This document shows positions 1-8,429 of a stretch of 64,000 bases of DNA, piece after piece. The stretch is taken from contig CAJTTF010000003.1 of assembly GCA_910579165.1 (NCBI GenBank), positions 62,001-126,000 on the forward strand. The letters are read 5' to 3'. Under the pieces are notes generated by a model, which was not told the origin of the DNA, ran no database searches, and saw nothing but the letters and a program-made list of their open reading frames with translations. How positions within the stretch are numbered: position 1 is the stretch's first letter; every line of letters starts with the position of its first letter. Origin of the DNA: an uncultured Atopobiaceae bacterium (GTDB lineage Bacteria; Actinomycetota; Coriobacteriia; Coriobacteriales; Atopobiaceae). A program made the translations under genes and the position numbers.

Positions 1-171
1 CTTGACGTGACGGACTCAGAGGGAGCTACGCTTATCGAGATCTCTTGCGACAAAGAGGACGTGGGCAAGGTAATTGGCCGGAGCGGTCATTCCATTAAAT
101 CAATCAGAACGCTTGCTCGTGCCCTTGGTCAGCGCCTGGGCATTCGCGTGGACGTTGAGGTTCTTGATTAG
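1..171 (+). CDS. khpA: KhpA-type KH-domain RNA-binding protein (3' part)
   Basis: Only the last 56 codons are present; the reading frame is open from base 1 and stops at 169-171. The visible part is the second half of a single KH domain: a GRSG loop (the GXXG element that grips single-stranded RNA) followed by an SIKSIR helix and a short C-terminal strand. Small stand-alone KH proteins of this kind (YlqC/KhpA) bind many cellular RNAs and act with KhpB in Gram-positive bacteria. The gene lies six bases upstream of rimM, matching the widespread order rpsP-khpA-rimM-trmD, so rpsP is expected just outside the window. The identification rests on the GXXG motif plus context. Confidence 0.85.
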   Translation, partial: LDVTDSEGATLIEISCDKEDVGKVIGRSGHSIKSIRTLARALGQRLGIRVDVEVLD

Positions 172-177
172 AAAATC

Positions 178-750
178 ATGCGACCCCCCTATATTCGCAT
201 CGCCCGAGTGGTAAAGCCTTTTGGTACCTCGGGCTTTTTTCTTATTGAAGCAACGGGTGTTTCTACACTCTCTCCTGTGGTTCCTGGCGTGGAGGTTTGT
301 ATCGTTCCTCCTCTAAACGATGTGCCGCGCTGGTGTCCGGTAGAAGAGATAAAGCACGAGGGAGATACCTTTGCCAAGATGAAACTTGCAGGTGTTGAAA
401 CGAGAAGCGATGTGCAGGAACTTCTCGGGCACGAACTTCTCGTGAAAGAGACAGCCGAGTTTCACCAGCTTGCACAATCAGGTGACAGTGCTTCCCAAGG
501 AGGTCAGAATGATCTTCCGTATGCCAGCGTGGATTTGATTGGCCTTGCGGTTATCGATAAAAAACGGGGAGAGCTTGGCACGATAGGAGGAGTCTCTAGC
601 AATGGCGCCCATGCCCTATGGGAAATTGTAAGCGACGAGCAGAGCTTTCTTTTTCCCGCCGTTGATGCTTACATTGAAGTGATTGACCACGAGAAGGGCG
701 AAGCACACATTGCACTGCCGAAGGGACTTTTGGACGCAGAGGCACGATAG
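178..750 (+). CDS. rimM: Ribosome maturation factor RimM
   Basis: RimM binds ribosomal protein S19 and assists maturation of the 30S subunit head. The 190-residue product has the family layout: an N-terminal RimM beta-barrel beginning IRIARVVKPFGTSG (the conserved start, here 'kpfGtsG' in place of 'gahGirG') and a C-terminal PRC-barrel from about residue 115, ending in IALPKGLLD, which matches the usual closing motif. It is slightly longer than the common 165-175 residues because of a polar stretch near residues 98-113. The gene starts six bases after khpA and ends four bases before trmD, so the three are almost certainly co-transcribed and perhaps translationally coupled. Confidence 0.93.
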   Translation: MRPPYIRIARVVKPFGTSGFFLIEATGVSTLSPVVPGVEVCIVPPLNDVPRWCPVEEIKHEGDTFAKMKLAGVETRSDVQELLGHELLVKETAEFHQLAQSGDSASQGGQNDLPYASVDLIGLAVIDKKRGELGTIGGVSSNGAHALWEIVSDEQSFLFPAVDAYIEVIDHEKGEAHIALPKGLLDAEAR

Positions 751-754
751 AATC

Positions 755-1549
755 ATGCACATTCAAGCTATTTCCGTCATACCTGAAGTTTTCGCACCGT
801 ACATGGACGCCTCTATTTTGGGACGCGCTCAAAAAGCCGGCCTCTTCTCGTTTGAGTCCTTTGACCTGCGCAATTGGACGCACGACAAACACCGTACGGT
901 TGACGATGCGCCGTTTGGCGGCGGTCCGGGGATGCTTATGCGCCCTGAGCCCATTTTTGAAGCAGTTCGCTCCCTTCAAGAAGAGAATCTCTCTCAGCGT
1001 GGTAGTGAAGCGCATGTCATTTTCTTTACGCCCGCCGCGCCGCGCTTTGACCAAAAAAAGGCGCAAGAGCTGGCGCAGAAGGACCAACTTCTTTTTGTAT
1101 GTGGTCGTTACGAGGGAATGGACGAGCGGGTACTTACCCTTGCCGACGAGCAGCTATCACTTGGTGATTTTGTTATGACCGGTGCTGAGGTAGCCGCCAT
1201 GGCCGTAGCTGATGCGGTAGTACGTCTGCTTCCTGGTGCGCTGGGAAACGAGTTGGGAACAGAGGAGGAGTCGTTTTCTGTTCCAGGTCTTTTGGAGTAC
1301 GAGCAATACACGCGCCCAGCACTGTTTGAAGGCATGGCCGTCCCAGAGGTGCTTGTTTCAGGAGACCATCAAAAAGTCTTTGCTTGGCGCATGAAAAACG
1401 CGCTCTTACGGACGGCTCGTCTGCGCCCTGACCTTTTGCATACGCTACAATTGAGCGACGATGCGCTGACCCTTTTAGGGGCAGCACTCACCGAAGAAGA
1501 AAAACAAGAGATTCGCGATGCGTTTGACACATACAAAAGACACACATAA
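755..1549 (+). CDS. trmD: tRNA (guanine-N1-)-methyltransferase TrmD
   Basis: TrmD makes m1G37 in tRNAs, preventing +1 frameshifting, using S-adenosylmethionine bound in a trefoil knot. The 264-residue product starts MHIQAISVIPEVF (the frame is open further upstream but the family begins here, and this ATG follows the rimM stop by four bases). Visible motifs are DDAPFGGGPGM near residue 50, GRYEGMDERV around residue 115 and SLGDFVMTGAE in the knot. The C-terminal domain is complete. The 3' end overlaps the lepB start by 32 bases, so lepB translation is probably coupled. Identification is secure. Confidence 0.96.
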   Translation: MHIQAISVIPEVFAPYMDASILGRAQKAGLFSFESFDLRNWTHDKHRTVDDAPFGGGPGMLMRPEPIFEAVRSLQEENLSQRGSEAHVIFFTPAAPRFDQKKAQELAQKDQLLFVCGRYEGMDERVLTLADEQLSLGDFVMTGAEVAAMAVADAVVRLLPGALGNELGTEEESFSVPGLLEYEQYTRPALFEGMAVPEVLVSGDHQKVFAWRMKNALLRTARLRPDLLHTLQLSDDALTLLGAALTEEEKQEIRDAFDTYKRHT

Positions 1550-2183
1550 TTCGGCCACGGATGACGCTGGGTCCGAGAAAACAAACCTCGCGCCTAAACG
1601 CGAGAGACACGGAAAGCCCAAACCAACCCACTTCAAGCAGCGCAAGCTGAAGACGGTTTTAACGTGGATTATTGCCATTGCTGCAGCGTTTGGGCTTGCT
1701 ATTTTTACTCGTACCTTTATCGCAGAATCCTTTGAGATACCTTCTTCATCCATGCTCCAAACCCTCAAGGTTGGCGACCGGCTTATCGGCGAGAAAATCA
1801 CGTATAAATTTAGCGATCCCAAGCGCGGCGATATTGCCACCTTTAACGATCCGGAAAACCCTTCCATCACGCTTATCAAGCGGGTCATTGGCGTTCCTGG
1901 GGACACCATCGATATCCACGACGGGGCGGTCTACCTCAACGGCGAGCGCCAGTATGAATCCTATACAAATGGTCAGAGCACGTATCCGCTGCAAGAGTAT
2001 GCATCTTTTCTAAAGGGCCCCCTTTCGTATCCATACACTCTCAAAGAGGGCGAGTATTGGATGATGGGAGACAACAGGAGCAATTCGCTTGATTCGCGTT
2101 ATTTTGGGCCTATCGCACGCAAAGAGATGACCTCAAAAGCGTGGTTTATTTTCTGGCCCTTTAATGAGGACCGCGTTTTTTAA
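1518..2183 (+). CDS. lepB: Signal peptidase I
   Basis: Membrane-bound serine protease that removes Sec signal peptides on the outer face of the cytoplasmic membrane. The 221-residue product has a basic, polar cytoplasmic N-terminus (about 45 residues), one transmembrane helix around residues 46-66, then the catalytic module. The Ser-Lys dyad is visible: Ser78 in SSSM and Lys121 in LIKRVIGVPGD. The C-terminal box contains MMGDNRSNSLDSRYFGPI. The residue after SML is Gln rather than the usual Pro. The start overlaps trmD; later starts would remove only part of the cytoplasmic tail. Gene order trmD-lepB is common in Gram-positive bacteria, where rplS often sits between or next to them. Confidence 0.95.
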   Translation: MRLTHTKDTHNSATDDAGSEKTNLAPKRERHGKPKPTHFKQRKLKTVLTWIIAIAAAFGLAIFTRTFIAESFEIPSSSMLQTLKVGDRLIGEKITYKFSDPKRGDIATFNDPENPSITLIKRVIGVPGDTIDIHDGAVYLNGERQYESYTNGQSTYPLQEYASFLKGPLSYPYTLKEGEYWMMGDNRSNSLDSRYFGPIARKEMTSKAWFIFWPFNEDRVF

Positions 2184-2205
2184 GGGCTTGGAGGAGAGGT
2201 CTTTT

Positions 2206-3108
2206 ATGGATGAATTATCGCGCAATACCCCTCTCACCTTCCAGGAAATGATTCTTGCGCTGGAACAATTCTGGGCAGCACAGGGTTGCACCATTGTTCA
2301 GCCCTATGATTCAGAGGTTGGAGCGGGGACGTTTCATACCCAAACACTGCTGCGGTCTTTAGGGCCAGCTCCGTGGTCTGTTTGCTATCCGCAGCCGTGT
2401 AGGCGTCCTACTGACGGTCGCTATGGCGAAAACCCCAATCGGCTCCAGCATTATTATCAGTTCCAGGTTGTCATAAAGCCCAGCCCAAAGAATGCGCAAG
2501 AGCTTTACCTGGATTCTTTGCGTGCTCTTGGTATTGATCCTCGTAAGAATGATGTGCGTTTTGTCGAGGATGATTGGGAGAGTCCAACGCTTGGCGCCTG
2601 GGGCCTTGGCTGGGAGGTATGGCTAAACGGCATGGAAGTTACGCAGTTTACTTACTTCCAGCAGGTGGGAGGCATAGAATGTAAGCCGGTCCCCGTTGAA
2701 ATTACCTATGGGCTGGAGCGCCTTGCTATGTACGTGCAAGGAGTGGACTCCGTTTATGACCTTGTGTGGAACGAGCGCGCCGATGGAACGCAGGTCACCT
2801 ATGGTGATGTTTTCCTCGAAAACGAGAAGGAGTTCTCTGCCTATAACTTTGAAGTGGCCGACGTTGCTCTTTATGAGCACCAATTTAGCGCCTTTGAGCA
2901 GGAATGCAAGGAGGCGCTTGCTCAGAACTTGCCGCTTCCTGCTTACGATTGTGTTTTGAAGTGCTCGCACGCTTTTAACCTGTTGGATGCGCGCGGTGCA
3001 ATATCTGCAACGGAGCGTGCCCGCTACATCTTACGCGTGCGCGATTTGGCTAAGGCCTGCTGCGAAGCGTACATTTCCATCGTTGCTTCTGGGGACGGAA
3101 AGGCTTGA
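2206..3108 (+). CDS. glyQ: Glycyl-tRNA synthetase alpha subunit
   Basis: Catalytic class II subunit of the heterotetrameric glycyl-tRNA synthetase. The 300-residue product contains the family hallmarks LTFQEMILALEQFWA, YDSEVGAGTFHT, QPCRRPTDGRYGENPNR, WEVWLNGMEVTQFTYFQQ and ITYGLERLAMYVQG (motif 3). The start was placed at 2206 because the GGAGAGG ribosome-binding site lies 6-13 bases upstream; the frame stays open to 2164 inside lepB, but that extension carries no conserved sequence. It is followed 24 bases later by the beta-subunit gene, giving a glyQS pair. No T-box leader fits in the 22 bases after lepB. Confidence 0.96.
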   Translation: MDELSRNTPLTFQEMILALEQFWAAQGCTIVQPYDSEVGAGTFHTQTLLRSLGPAPWSVCYPQPCRRPTDGRYGENPNRLQHYYQFQVVIKPSPKNAQELYLDSLRALGIDPRKNDVRFVEDDWESPTLGAWGLGWEVWLNGMEVTQFTYFQQVGGIECKPVPVEITYGLERLAMYVQGVDSVYDLVWNERADGTQVTYGDVFLENEKEFSAYNFEVADVALYEHQFSAFEQECKEALAQNLPLPAYDCVLKCSHAFNLLDARGAISATERARYILRVRDLAKACCEAYISIVASGDGKA

Positions 3109-3132
3109 GAAAGATAATAAAGAGAGAGCTGT

Positions 3133-5394
3133 GTGTCGGAGACTAAGAAGATGACGAAAGACTTGCTGATCGAAATAGGTTCTGAAGAGTTGCCGTCTAA
3201 GCTGTTGAAGGCGGTCGTGCCGCAGTTTGAGAGCTCCCTGGTAGAAGCTCTTGATGCAGCGCATCTCTCGCACGGTGAGGCTGAGGTCTTTTCTACGCCC
3301 CGGCGCATTGCGCTCTACGTGCATGACGTCGCTCAAAAAACCCCGGCAGTACACAGCAAACGTCGCGGGCCCAAGGTGGAAGCTGCCTTTGATCCTGAGG
3401 GCAATCCAACGCAGGCCGCGCTGGGGTTTGCGCGTGGTGCAGGCGTTGAGGTGGATGCGCTTGAGCGTGCAGAAGAAGATGGCGCTACCTATGTGTTTGC
3501 TACTATCGATAAGCCTGAGGTGGAAGCAATGAGCCTTTTGCCAGAGCTCATTGAGAACACGCTCGCTGGCCTTAAATGGCCCAAGTCTCAGCGCTGGGGC
3601 GACACATCCGCTTTTTACGGTCGCCCGGTTCGCTGGATTGTGGCTCTGTTTGGTAGCGATGTTGTTCCGGTTCACTTTGGAGACGTGAGCTCTTCTAATG
3701 TTAGCCGCGGCCATCGTGTTTTGGGAAATGCAGACGTTATCATAGAAAGCCCTGCAGCCTACAAGCAAGCGCTTCAAGAGCAGGGCGTACTCCTCCGTGA
3801 TGAACGCATTGCCTCTATTAAAGAGCAGGTTGGCGCTATTGAAAAAGACCTGGGCGTAAGGGTTGATATGCCCCAGCAAACCTTTGAAGAGGTTGTGGAC
3901 CTTTGTGAATATCCTCAGGCACTTGTGGGTCATTTTGATGAGGAATTCCTCCAGATTCCTCACGAAATCATTTGCGAGTCCATGCTGTCGCACCAGCGCT
4001 ATTTTCCACTGTATAAGCCGGTTGCAGAAGGCGGGAAATCTGATGAAGCGGCTGCAAGCTCAGGCACAGCTGCATCTCAAGCTTCCGGCTCAGCTGCAGA
4101 AAAAGAGCACCTCACCACGGGCTTTGTTATTATCGGCAACGGAGATGAAGCCTATGCAGACGATATCATTGCGGGGAATGAACGCGTTGTGCGCGCACGC
4201 TTGGACGATGCTCAATTCTTCTACAATACCGATGTAAAGATTCCTCTGGAGGAGCGTCTGCCAAAGCTTGAAGAGGTTGTTTTTCAATCCAAGCTAGGAA
4301 CGCTTAAGGACAAGACGAAACGCCTTGAGGCGCTTGCTCCCCTTATCGTTAAAGAAAACAACGGCACGGCAGAAGAAGCAGCCCTGGCCAAGCGTGCCGC
4401 GCAACTCTCAAAGTGCGATCTTGTCTCGCAAACGGTCATAGAGTTCACCTCACAGCAAGGGGTGATGGGGGGTTACTTTGCTGCAGCTCAAGGTGAAGAC
4501 GACCAGGTAGTCACTGCCCTTTCTACCCAGTACTACCCGCGCTTTGCCACTGACGTTCTTCCCCCCACAAAAGTGGCGCGTGCTCTTGCCGTTGCCGATA
4601 AACTCGACACCCTTGTAGGCATGTTTGCTATAGGAGAGCCACCCACCGGTTCCTCTGATCCGTTTGCTCTTCGCCGTGGTGCCATTGGCATTATTCGCAT
4701 GCTTCAGGAGGATGATGCTGTAAGTTTGCCGAATCTGATTGAGGCGGCGCTTGACCAATTCAATAACGAAGGAATCGCGTTTGACCGTAGCGACGTCGCC
4801 GCACACATAGCTGATTTCTTTGCCACGCGCCTTGCCACCATGGCTAAAGAACAAGGGATTTCTGCCCAGGTAATTAAAGCAATTCAGAATACGGGTGTCA
4901 TTGATCCTGCTACCTTTTTTGAACGCGCTAGGATTCTTGAGCACGCCAAAGAAAAGGATCCCCAGCTGTATGAGGACCTGGCAACTGCCTTCTCGCGCGC
5001 GCATAACCTCATTGCCAAGGGCGCCAAGGACGCAGCCACGAGCGAAAAAGGCGCCAAAGACGCAGCTATTAGTTCCAAAGACGCAGACAAGAGTCCCAAA
5101 GATGCGCCCGTTTTCAATAAAGAACCTGTTGCGGAAGAGCTTTTATCGGAGACAGAAAAAGGCCTCTACCAAGCGTGCAACGATGCAGAGGCAGCACTTG
5201 CTCAACAACTCGCCGCGCACGATTTTGAGCAAGCCCTCAACACATTGGCTGCCCTCAGAGGACCTATCGACCTCTTCTTTGAGAACATCATGGTGATGGA
5301 TGAGGATCCAAATATTCGCGCCAATCGCCTGGCGCTGCTCAACAACTTTTTAGCCCTCTTTGCAGACGTGGCTGACATCTCTGCTTTGGCGTAA
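3133..5394 (+). CDS. glyS: Glycyl-tRNA synthetase beta subunit
   Basis: Partner of GlyQ; it contributes tRNA binding and carries HD-like and anticodon-binding domains. The product (753 residues from a GTG start; an ATG at 3151 is equally possible) begins DLLIEIGSEELPSKLL and contains KRRGPK, WPKSQRWGD, FYGRPVRWIVALFG and SDPFALRR, all typical of the family. It exceeds the usual 680-700 residues because of two low-complexity insertions: an Ala/Ser-rich one near residues 298-318 and a tandem Lys-Asp-Ala repeat around residues 628-657, where GAKDAA occurs twice and related KDA units follow. These probably form surface loops. Confidence 0.95.
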   Translation: MSETKKMTKDLLIEIGSEELPSKLLKAVVPQFESSLVEALDAAHLSHGEAEVFSTPRRIALYVHDVAQKTPAVHSKRRGPKVEAAFDPEGNPTQAALGFARGAGVEVDALERAEEDGATYVFATIDKPEVEAMSLLPELIENTLAGLKWPKSQRWGDTSAFYGRPVRWIVALFGSDVVPVHFGDVSSSNVSRGHRVLGNADVIIESPAAYKQALQEQGVLLRDERIASIKEQVGAIEKDLGVRVDMPQQTFEEVVDLCEYPQALVGHFDEEFLQIPHEIICESMLSHQRYFPLYKPVAEGGKSDEAAASSGTAASQASGSAAEKEHLTTGFVIIGNGDEAYADDIIAGNERVVRARLDDAQFFYNTDVKIPLEERLPKLEEVVFQSKLGTLKDKTKRLEALAPLIVKENNGTAEEAALAKRAAQLSKCDLVSQTVIEFTSQQGVMGGYFAAAQGEDDQVVTALSTQYYPRFATDVLPPTKVARALAVADKLDTLVGMFAIGEPPTGSSDPFALRRGAIGIIRMLQEDDAVSLPNLIEAALDQFNNEGIAFDRSDVAAHIADFFATRLATMAKEQGISAQVIKAIQNTGVIDPATFFERARILEHAKEKDPQLYEDLATAFSRAHNLIAKGAKDAATSEKGAKDAAISSKDADKSPKDAPVFNKEPVAEELLSETEKGLYQACNDAEAALAQQLAAHDFEQALNTLAALRGPIDLFFENIMVMDEDPNIRANRLALLNNFLALFADVADISALA
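5014..5108 (+). repeat. Imperfect tandem repeat inside glyS encoding Lys-Asp-Ala units
   Basis: Near-identical units containing GGCGCCAARGACGCAGC recur at 5020 and 5050, followed by two shorter derivatives encoding SKDADK and PKDAP. The reading frame is kept throughout, so the repeat expands a hydrophilic linker between the synthetase body and its anticodon-binding region. Repeat tracts of this kind can gain or lose units by replication slippage. Confidence 0.7.
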
Positions 5395-5423
5395 AAAGTT
5401 ATCCATATTCTGCAAAAAACTAC

Positions 5424-5429
5424 TATACT
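5424..5429 (+). promoter_or_regulatory. Candidate -10 element of the ppdK promoter
   Basis: TATACT lies 133 bases upstream of ppdK, just after the glyS stop. No good -35 is present at the optimal distance (TTATCC ends 19 bases upstream). The 167-base intergenic region also holds a small AGGGT/ACCCT hairpin near 5482-5497. The spacing supports an independent ppdK transcript, but the sequence match alone is modest. Confidence 0.35.
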
Positions 5430-5561
5430 CATACCTTGGACGCTATGGTTGCGCAAAACGCATAATCAGCCGCGCGCCGAGGGTTTTGCGACCCTGAAGC
5501 CTCAAGAAAGGCGCATATTCCAAGAACAAACAAGCTGTCCTTAGACGAAGAAAGGAATTCT

Positions 5562-8309
5562 ATGGCTGCTACAGAAAAGGTCGTGTACCGCTGGGGAGTT
5601 GACGAGACGGGAAAAGACGTCACTGAAGCCGACGCTTCCATGAAATACATCGTGGGAGGTAAGGGAGCCAATCTCGCAGAGATGGCAAAGATAGGTCTGC
5701 CGGTCCCTCCAGGCTTCTCTATAACCTGTCAAACGTGCGTTGCCTATTCCGACAATGACAACACGTGGCCTGAGGGCACCTACGCAGAGATTGATGCTGC
5801 GCGCGAAGACCTCGAGCGTCGCATGGGTAAAAAGCTGGGCGATGCTAAAGATCCTCTGCTTGTATCCGTTCGCTCCGGTGCTCCTTTCTCTATGCCGGGC
5901 ATGATGGATACCGTTTTGAACTTGGGTCTCAACGATGAGTCGGTTCAGGGCATTATTGAGCAGACGCAAAACCCCCGCTTTGGCTGGGATTCCTATCGTC
6001 GCTTCATCCAAATGTTCTCTAACGTTGTTATGGGTATTGATGGCGATCTTTTTGAGGATGCTATTAACGAGCTTAAAGCTAAGCGCGGCGTTAAGGCCGA
6101 TACGGACCTCACTGCTGAGGACCTACAAGAGCTCGTGGGACGCTTTAAAGAGATTTTCTCTGAAAACGTGGACACAGAAGCGCATCCAGAGATCGTTAAA
6201 GACGGCAAAGCGGTCTTCCCCGAGGATCCTTACCTGCAGCTTCGCCTTGCTATTGAGGCTGTCTTTGGTTCTTGGATGAACGAGCGTGCCATTTTGTATC
6301 GCAAGAAAAACCGCATCCCGGATGATCTGGGAACTGCTGTCAACGTGCAGATTATGGCCTACGGCAACAAAGGCGACAATTCTGCAACCGGCGTTGCCTT
6401 TACGCGTAACCCCGCCAACGGTGACAAAGAGTACTACGGTGACTTTCTTGTGAATGCGCAGGGTGAAGACGTTGTTGCTGGTATTCGTAATACCGAGCCT
6501 ATCGCCGATCTTAAAACCACGCCCAATCTTGAAGAGGCCGGCAAGCAGCTTGAAGACATTTTTGAGCTTCTCGAAAATCACTACCACGACATGATGGACA
6601 TTGAGTTCACCATTGAAAACGGCAAGCTCTGGATGCTGCAAACCCGCGCCGGAAAGCGTACGGCAACCGCCGCCCTCAAGATTGCAATCGATATGCAAAA
6701 AGAGGGTCACATCACCAAGGCTGAGGCTGTTCAGCGCATCAACCCTGAGCAACTTGATCAGCTGCTGCACCCGCAAATTGATCCCAATGCAGACCTTAAC
6801 GTCATTGCTCGCGGTATGAATGCAAGCCCCGGTGCCGCTGTTGGTGCGGTTGTGTTTTCCTCTGATGAGGCAGTAAATTACGAGGCAGAAGGTAAAAAAT
6901 CTATCCTCGTTCGCTGGGAGACCAACCCTGATGACCTCAAGGGAATGATGGCCGCTGAGGGTATTTTAACCTCGCACGGTGGTAAGACCTCGCATGCCGC
7001 CGTTATTGCTCGTGGTATGGGCGCCCCCTGCGTCTGCGGCGTTGAAGCCCTGCAGATTGACGCCGCCAACAAAGTGGCCACTATCGCCGATACAGACATC
7101 GAGCTTCACGAGGGCGATATCATCTCTATCGACGGTACTACAGGCCAGGTCATGCTGGGTTCGGTGCCTCTCGTTGAGCCAGAAATTACCGGCGACTTGG
7201 AGACCATCCTCAACTGGGCAGATGAAATTCGTCTTACCGTTAAGATGGGTCGTCCCATTGGTGTTCGTGCTAACGCCGATAACCCCGAGGACGCAAAGCT
7301 CTCCGTTGAGTTTGGCGCCGAGGGCATTGGTCTTTGCCGCACCGAGCACATGTTCTTGGGCGACAGAAAACGCATCATTCAGGACTTCATTCTTTCTCGC
7401 GACGAGGCAACGAAGGAAAAGGCCCTTGCTGAGCTTGAGAAAGCGCAGGAAGGCGACTTTCTCCAGATGTTCAAAACTATGGCGGGCCGTCCCGTTATCG
7501 TCCGTTTGCTCGATCCACCGCTGCACGAGTTCCTCGACAGCCCCCGCGAGCTTGCGGTAGAAATTGCCAAGCTTGAGGCTGTAGACGGTGACCCCAAAGT
7601 AATCGCCGAGAAGTCCAATCTTCTGGCCCGCATTGACTCGATGACCGAGGCCAATCCTATGCTTGGTCTGAGAGGCTGCCGCCTAGGCATTGTCTATCCT
7701 GAACTCACAGACATGCAGATTACTGCCATTGCTAACGCTACGGCCCAGCTGATTAAAGAGGGAGTGGATGCACAACCTGAGATTATGGTTCCTCTTATCT
7801 CTACCGAGGCTGAGTTTGAGTACCTTCGCAAACGCATTCTTGACGTGATTGCTGAGGTTTCCAAGCGTGAAGGCGTTGAGCTCAACATTCCTATTGGAAC
7901 GATGATTGAGCTTCCTCGCGCTGCTCTTGAAGCCGAGAAGATCGGCCAACACGCTGACTTCTTCAGCTTTGGCACCAATGACCTTACGCAAACAACCTTT
8001 GGTTTTTCGCGCGATGACGTTGAGTCTGCCTTTATCCCAACGTATCTCCAAAAGAAGCTGCTTCCCACGAACCCTTTTGAAACGCTTGATGCAGGCGTTG
8101 CTAAACTCGTTGACATGGGTGTTAAGGGAGGACGTGCAGCCAATAAGGACATTGTGTGCGGTGTTTGCGGTGAGACCGGCGGTGACCCTGACTCCATCTT
8201 GATGTATTACAAGTTGGGTCTGGACTATGTTTCCTGCTCGCCTTACCGTGTGCCTATTGCACGCCTCATTGCTGCCCAGTCCAAACTGGCTTCTAACGAG
8301 GTGCACTAG
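5562..8309 (+). CDS. ppdK: Pyruvate, phosphate dikinase
   Basis: Interconverts pyruvate + ATP + phosphate with phosphoenolpyruvate + AMP + pyrophosphate, serving glycolysis or gluconeogenesis in anaerobes. The 915-residue product has the usual three modules. The N-terminal nucleotide-binding domain contains GGKGANLAEM and SVRSGAPFSMPGMMDTVLNLG. The central swivelling phosphohistidine domain contains GGKTSHAAVIAR, with catalytic His478. The C-terminal PEP/pyruvate barrel contains GLCRTEHMF and FGTNDLTQTTFG, with CGVCGETGGDP near its end (catalytic Cys869; the family usually has GEHGG, here GETGG). The length is slightly above the typical 870-880. An AAGGAATT ribosome-binding site precedes the ATG. 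It stands alone between glyS and an unrelated hypothetical gene. Confidence 0.97.
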   Translation: MAATEKVVYRWGVDETGKDVTEADASMKYIVGGKGANLAEMAKIGLPVPPGFSITCQTCVAYSDNDNTWPEGTYAEIDAAREDLERRMGKKLGDAKDPLLVSVRSGAPFSMPGMMDTVLNLGLNDESVQGIIEQTQNPRFGWDSYRRFIQMFSNVVMGIDGDLFEDAINELKAKRGVKADTDLTAEDLQELVGRFKEIFSENVDTEAHPEIVKDGKAVFPEDPYLQLRLAIEAVFGSWMNERAILYRKKNRIPDDLGTAVNVQIMAYGNKGDNSATGVAFTRNPANGDKEYYGDFLVNAQGEDVVAGIRNTEPIADLKTTPNLEEAGKQLEDIFELLENHYHDMMDIEFTIENGKLWMLQTRAGKRTATAALKIAIDMQKEGHITKAEAVQRINPEQLDQLLHPQIDPNADLNVIARGMNASPGAAVGAVVFSSDEAVNYEAEGKKSILVRWETNPDDLKGMMAAEGILTSHGGKTSHAAVIARGMGAPCVCGVEALQIDAANKVATIADTDIELHEGDIISIDGTTGQVMLGSVPLVEPEITGDLETILNWADEIRLTVKMGRPIGVRANADNPEDAKLSVEFGAEGIGLCRTEHMFLGDRKRIIQDFILSRDEATKEKALAELEKAQEGDFLQMFKTMAGRPVIVRLLDPPLHEFLDSPRELAVEIAKLEAVDGDPKVIAEKSNLLARIDSMTEANPMLGLRGCRLGIVYPELTDMQITAIANATAQLIKEGVDAQPEIMVPLISTEAEFEYLRKRILDVIAEVSKREGVELNIPIGTMIELPRAALEAEKIGQHADFFSFGTNDLTQTTFGFSRDDVESAFIPTYLQKKLLPTNPFETLDAGVAKLVDMGVKGGRAANKDIVCGVCGETGGDPDSILMYYKLGLDYVSCSPYRVPIARLIAAQSKLASNEVH

Positions 8310-8324
8310 TAGCGCGCAAGAAGA

Positions 8325-8420
8325 GCGTAGCGCAGCGCAAATTGATAAACCCAACGATACGCGTAACGGCAGGAGTAGTGCTGCGCGAATCGATAAACTC
8401 AATGATACGTGTAGCCAAGC
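8325..8420 (+). repeat. Imperfect 48-base direct duplication downstream of ppdK
   Basis: Bases 8325-8372 and 8373-8420 align with an offset of exactly 48; about 34 of the first 43 positions agree. Both copies contain AAWYGATAAAC followed by AAYGATACG. Read in one frame, each copy encodes a unit like SAAxIDKxNDT, and about half of the differences there are silent. That hints at a former coding repeat, although no convincing gene uses the frame now. Confidence 0.6.
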
Positions 8421-8429
8421 AGAGGCGGA

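Noticed and set aside
3031..3993. 320-codon open frame on the minus strand opposite glyS
   Set aside because: It lies fully antisense to a well-conserved gene, has no recognisable domain, and its composition mirrors the codon pattern of glyS.
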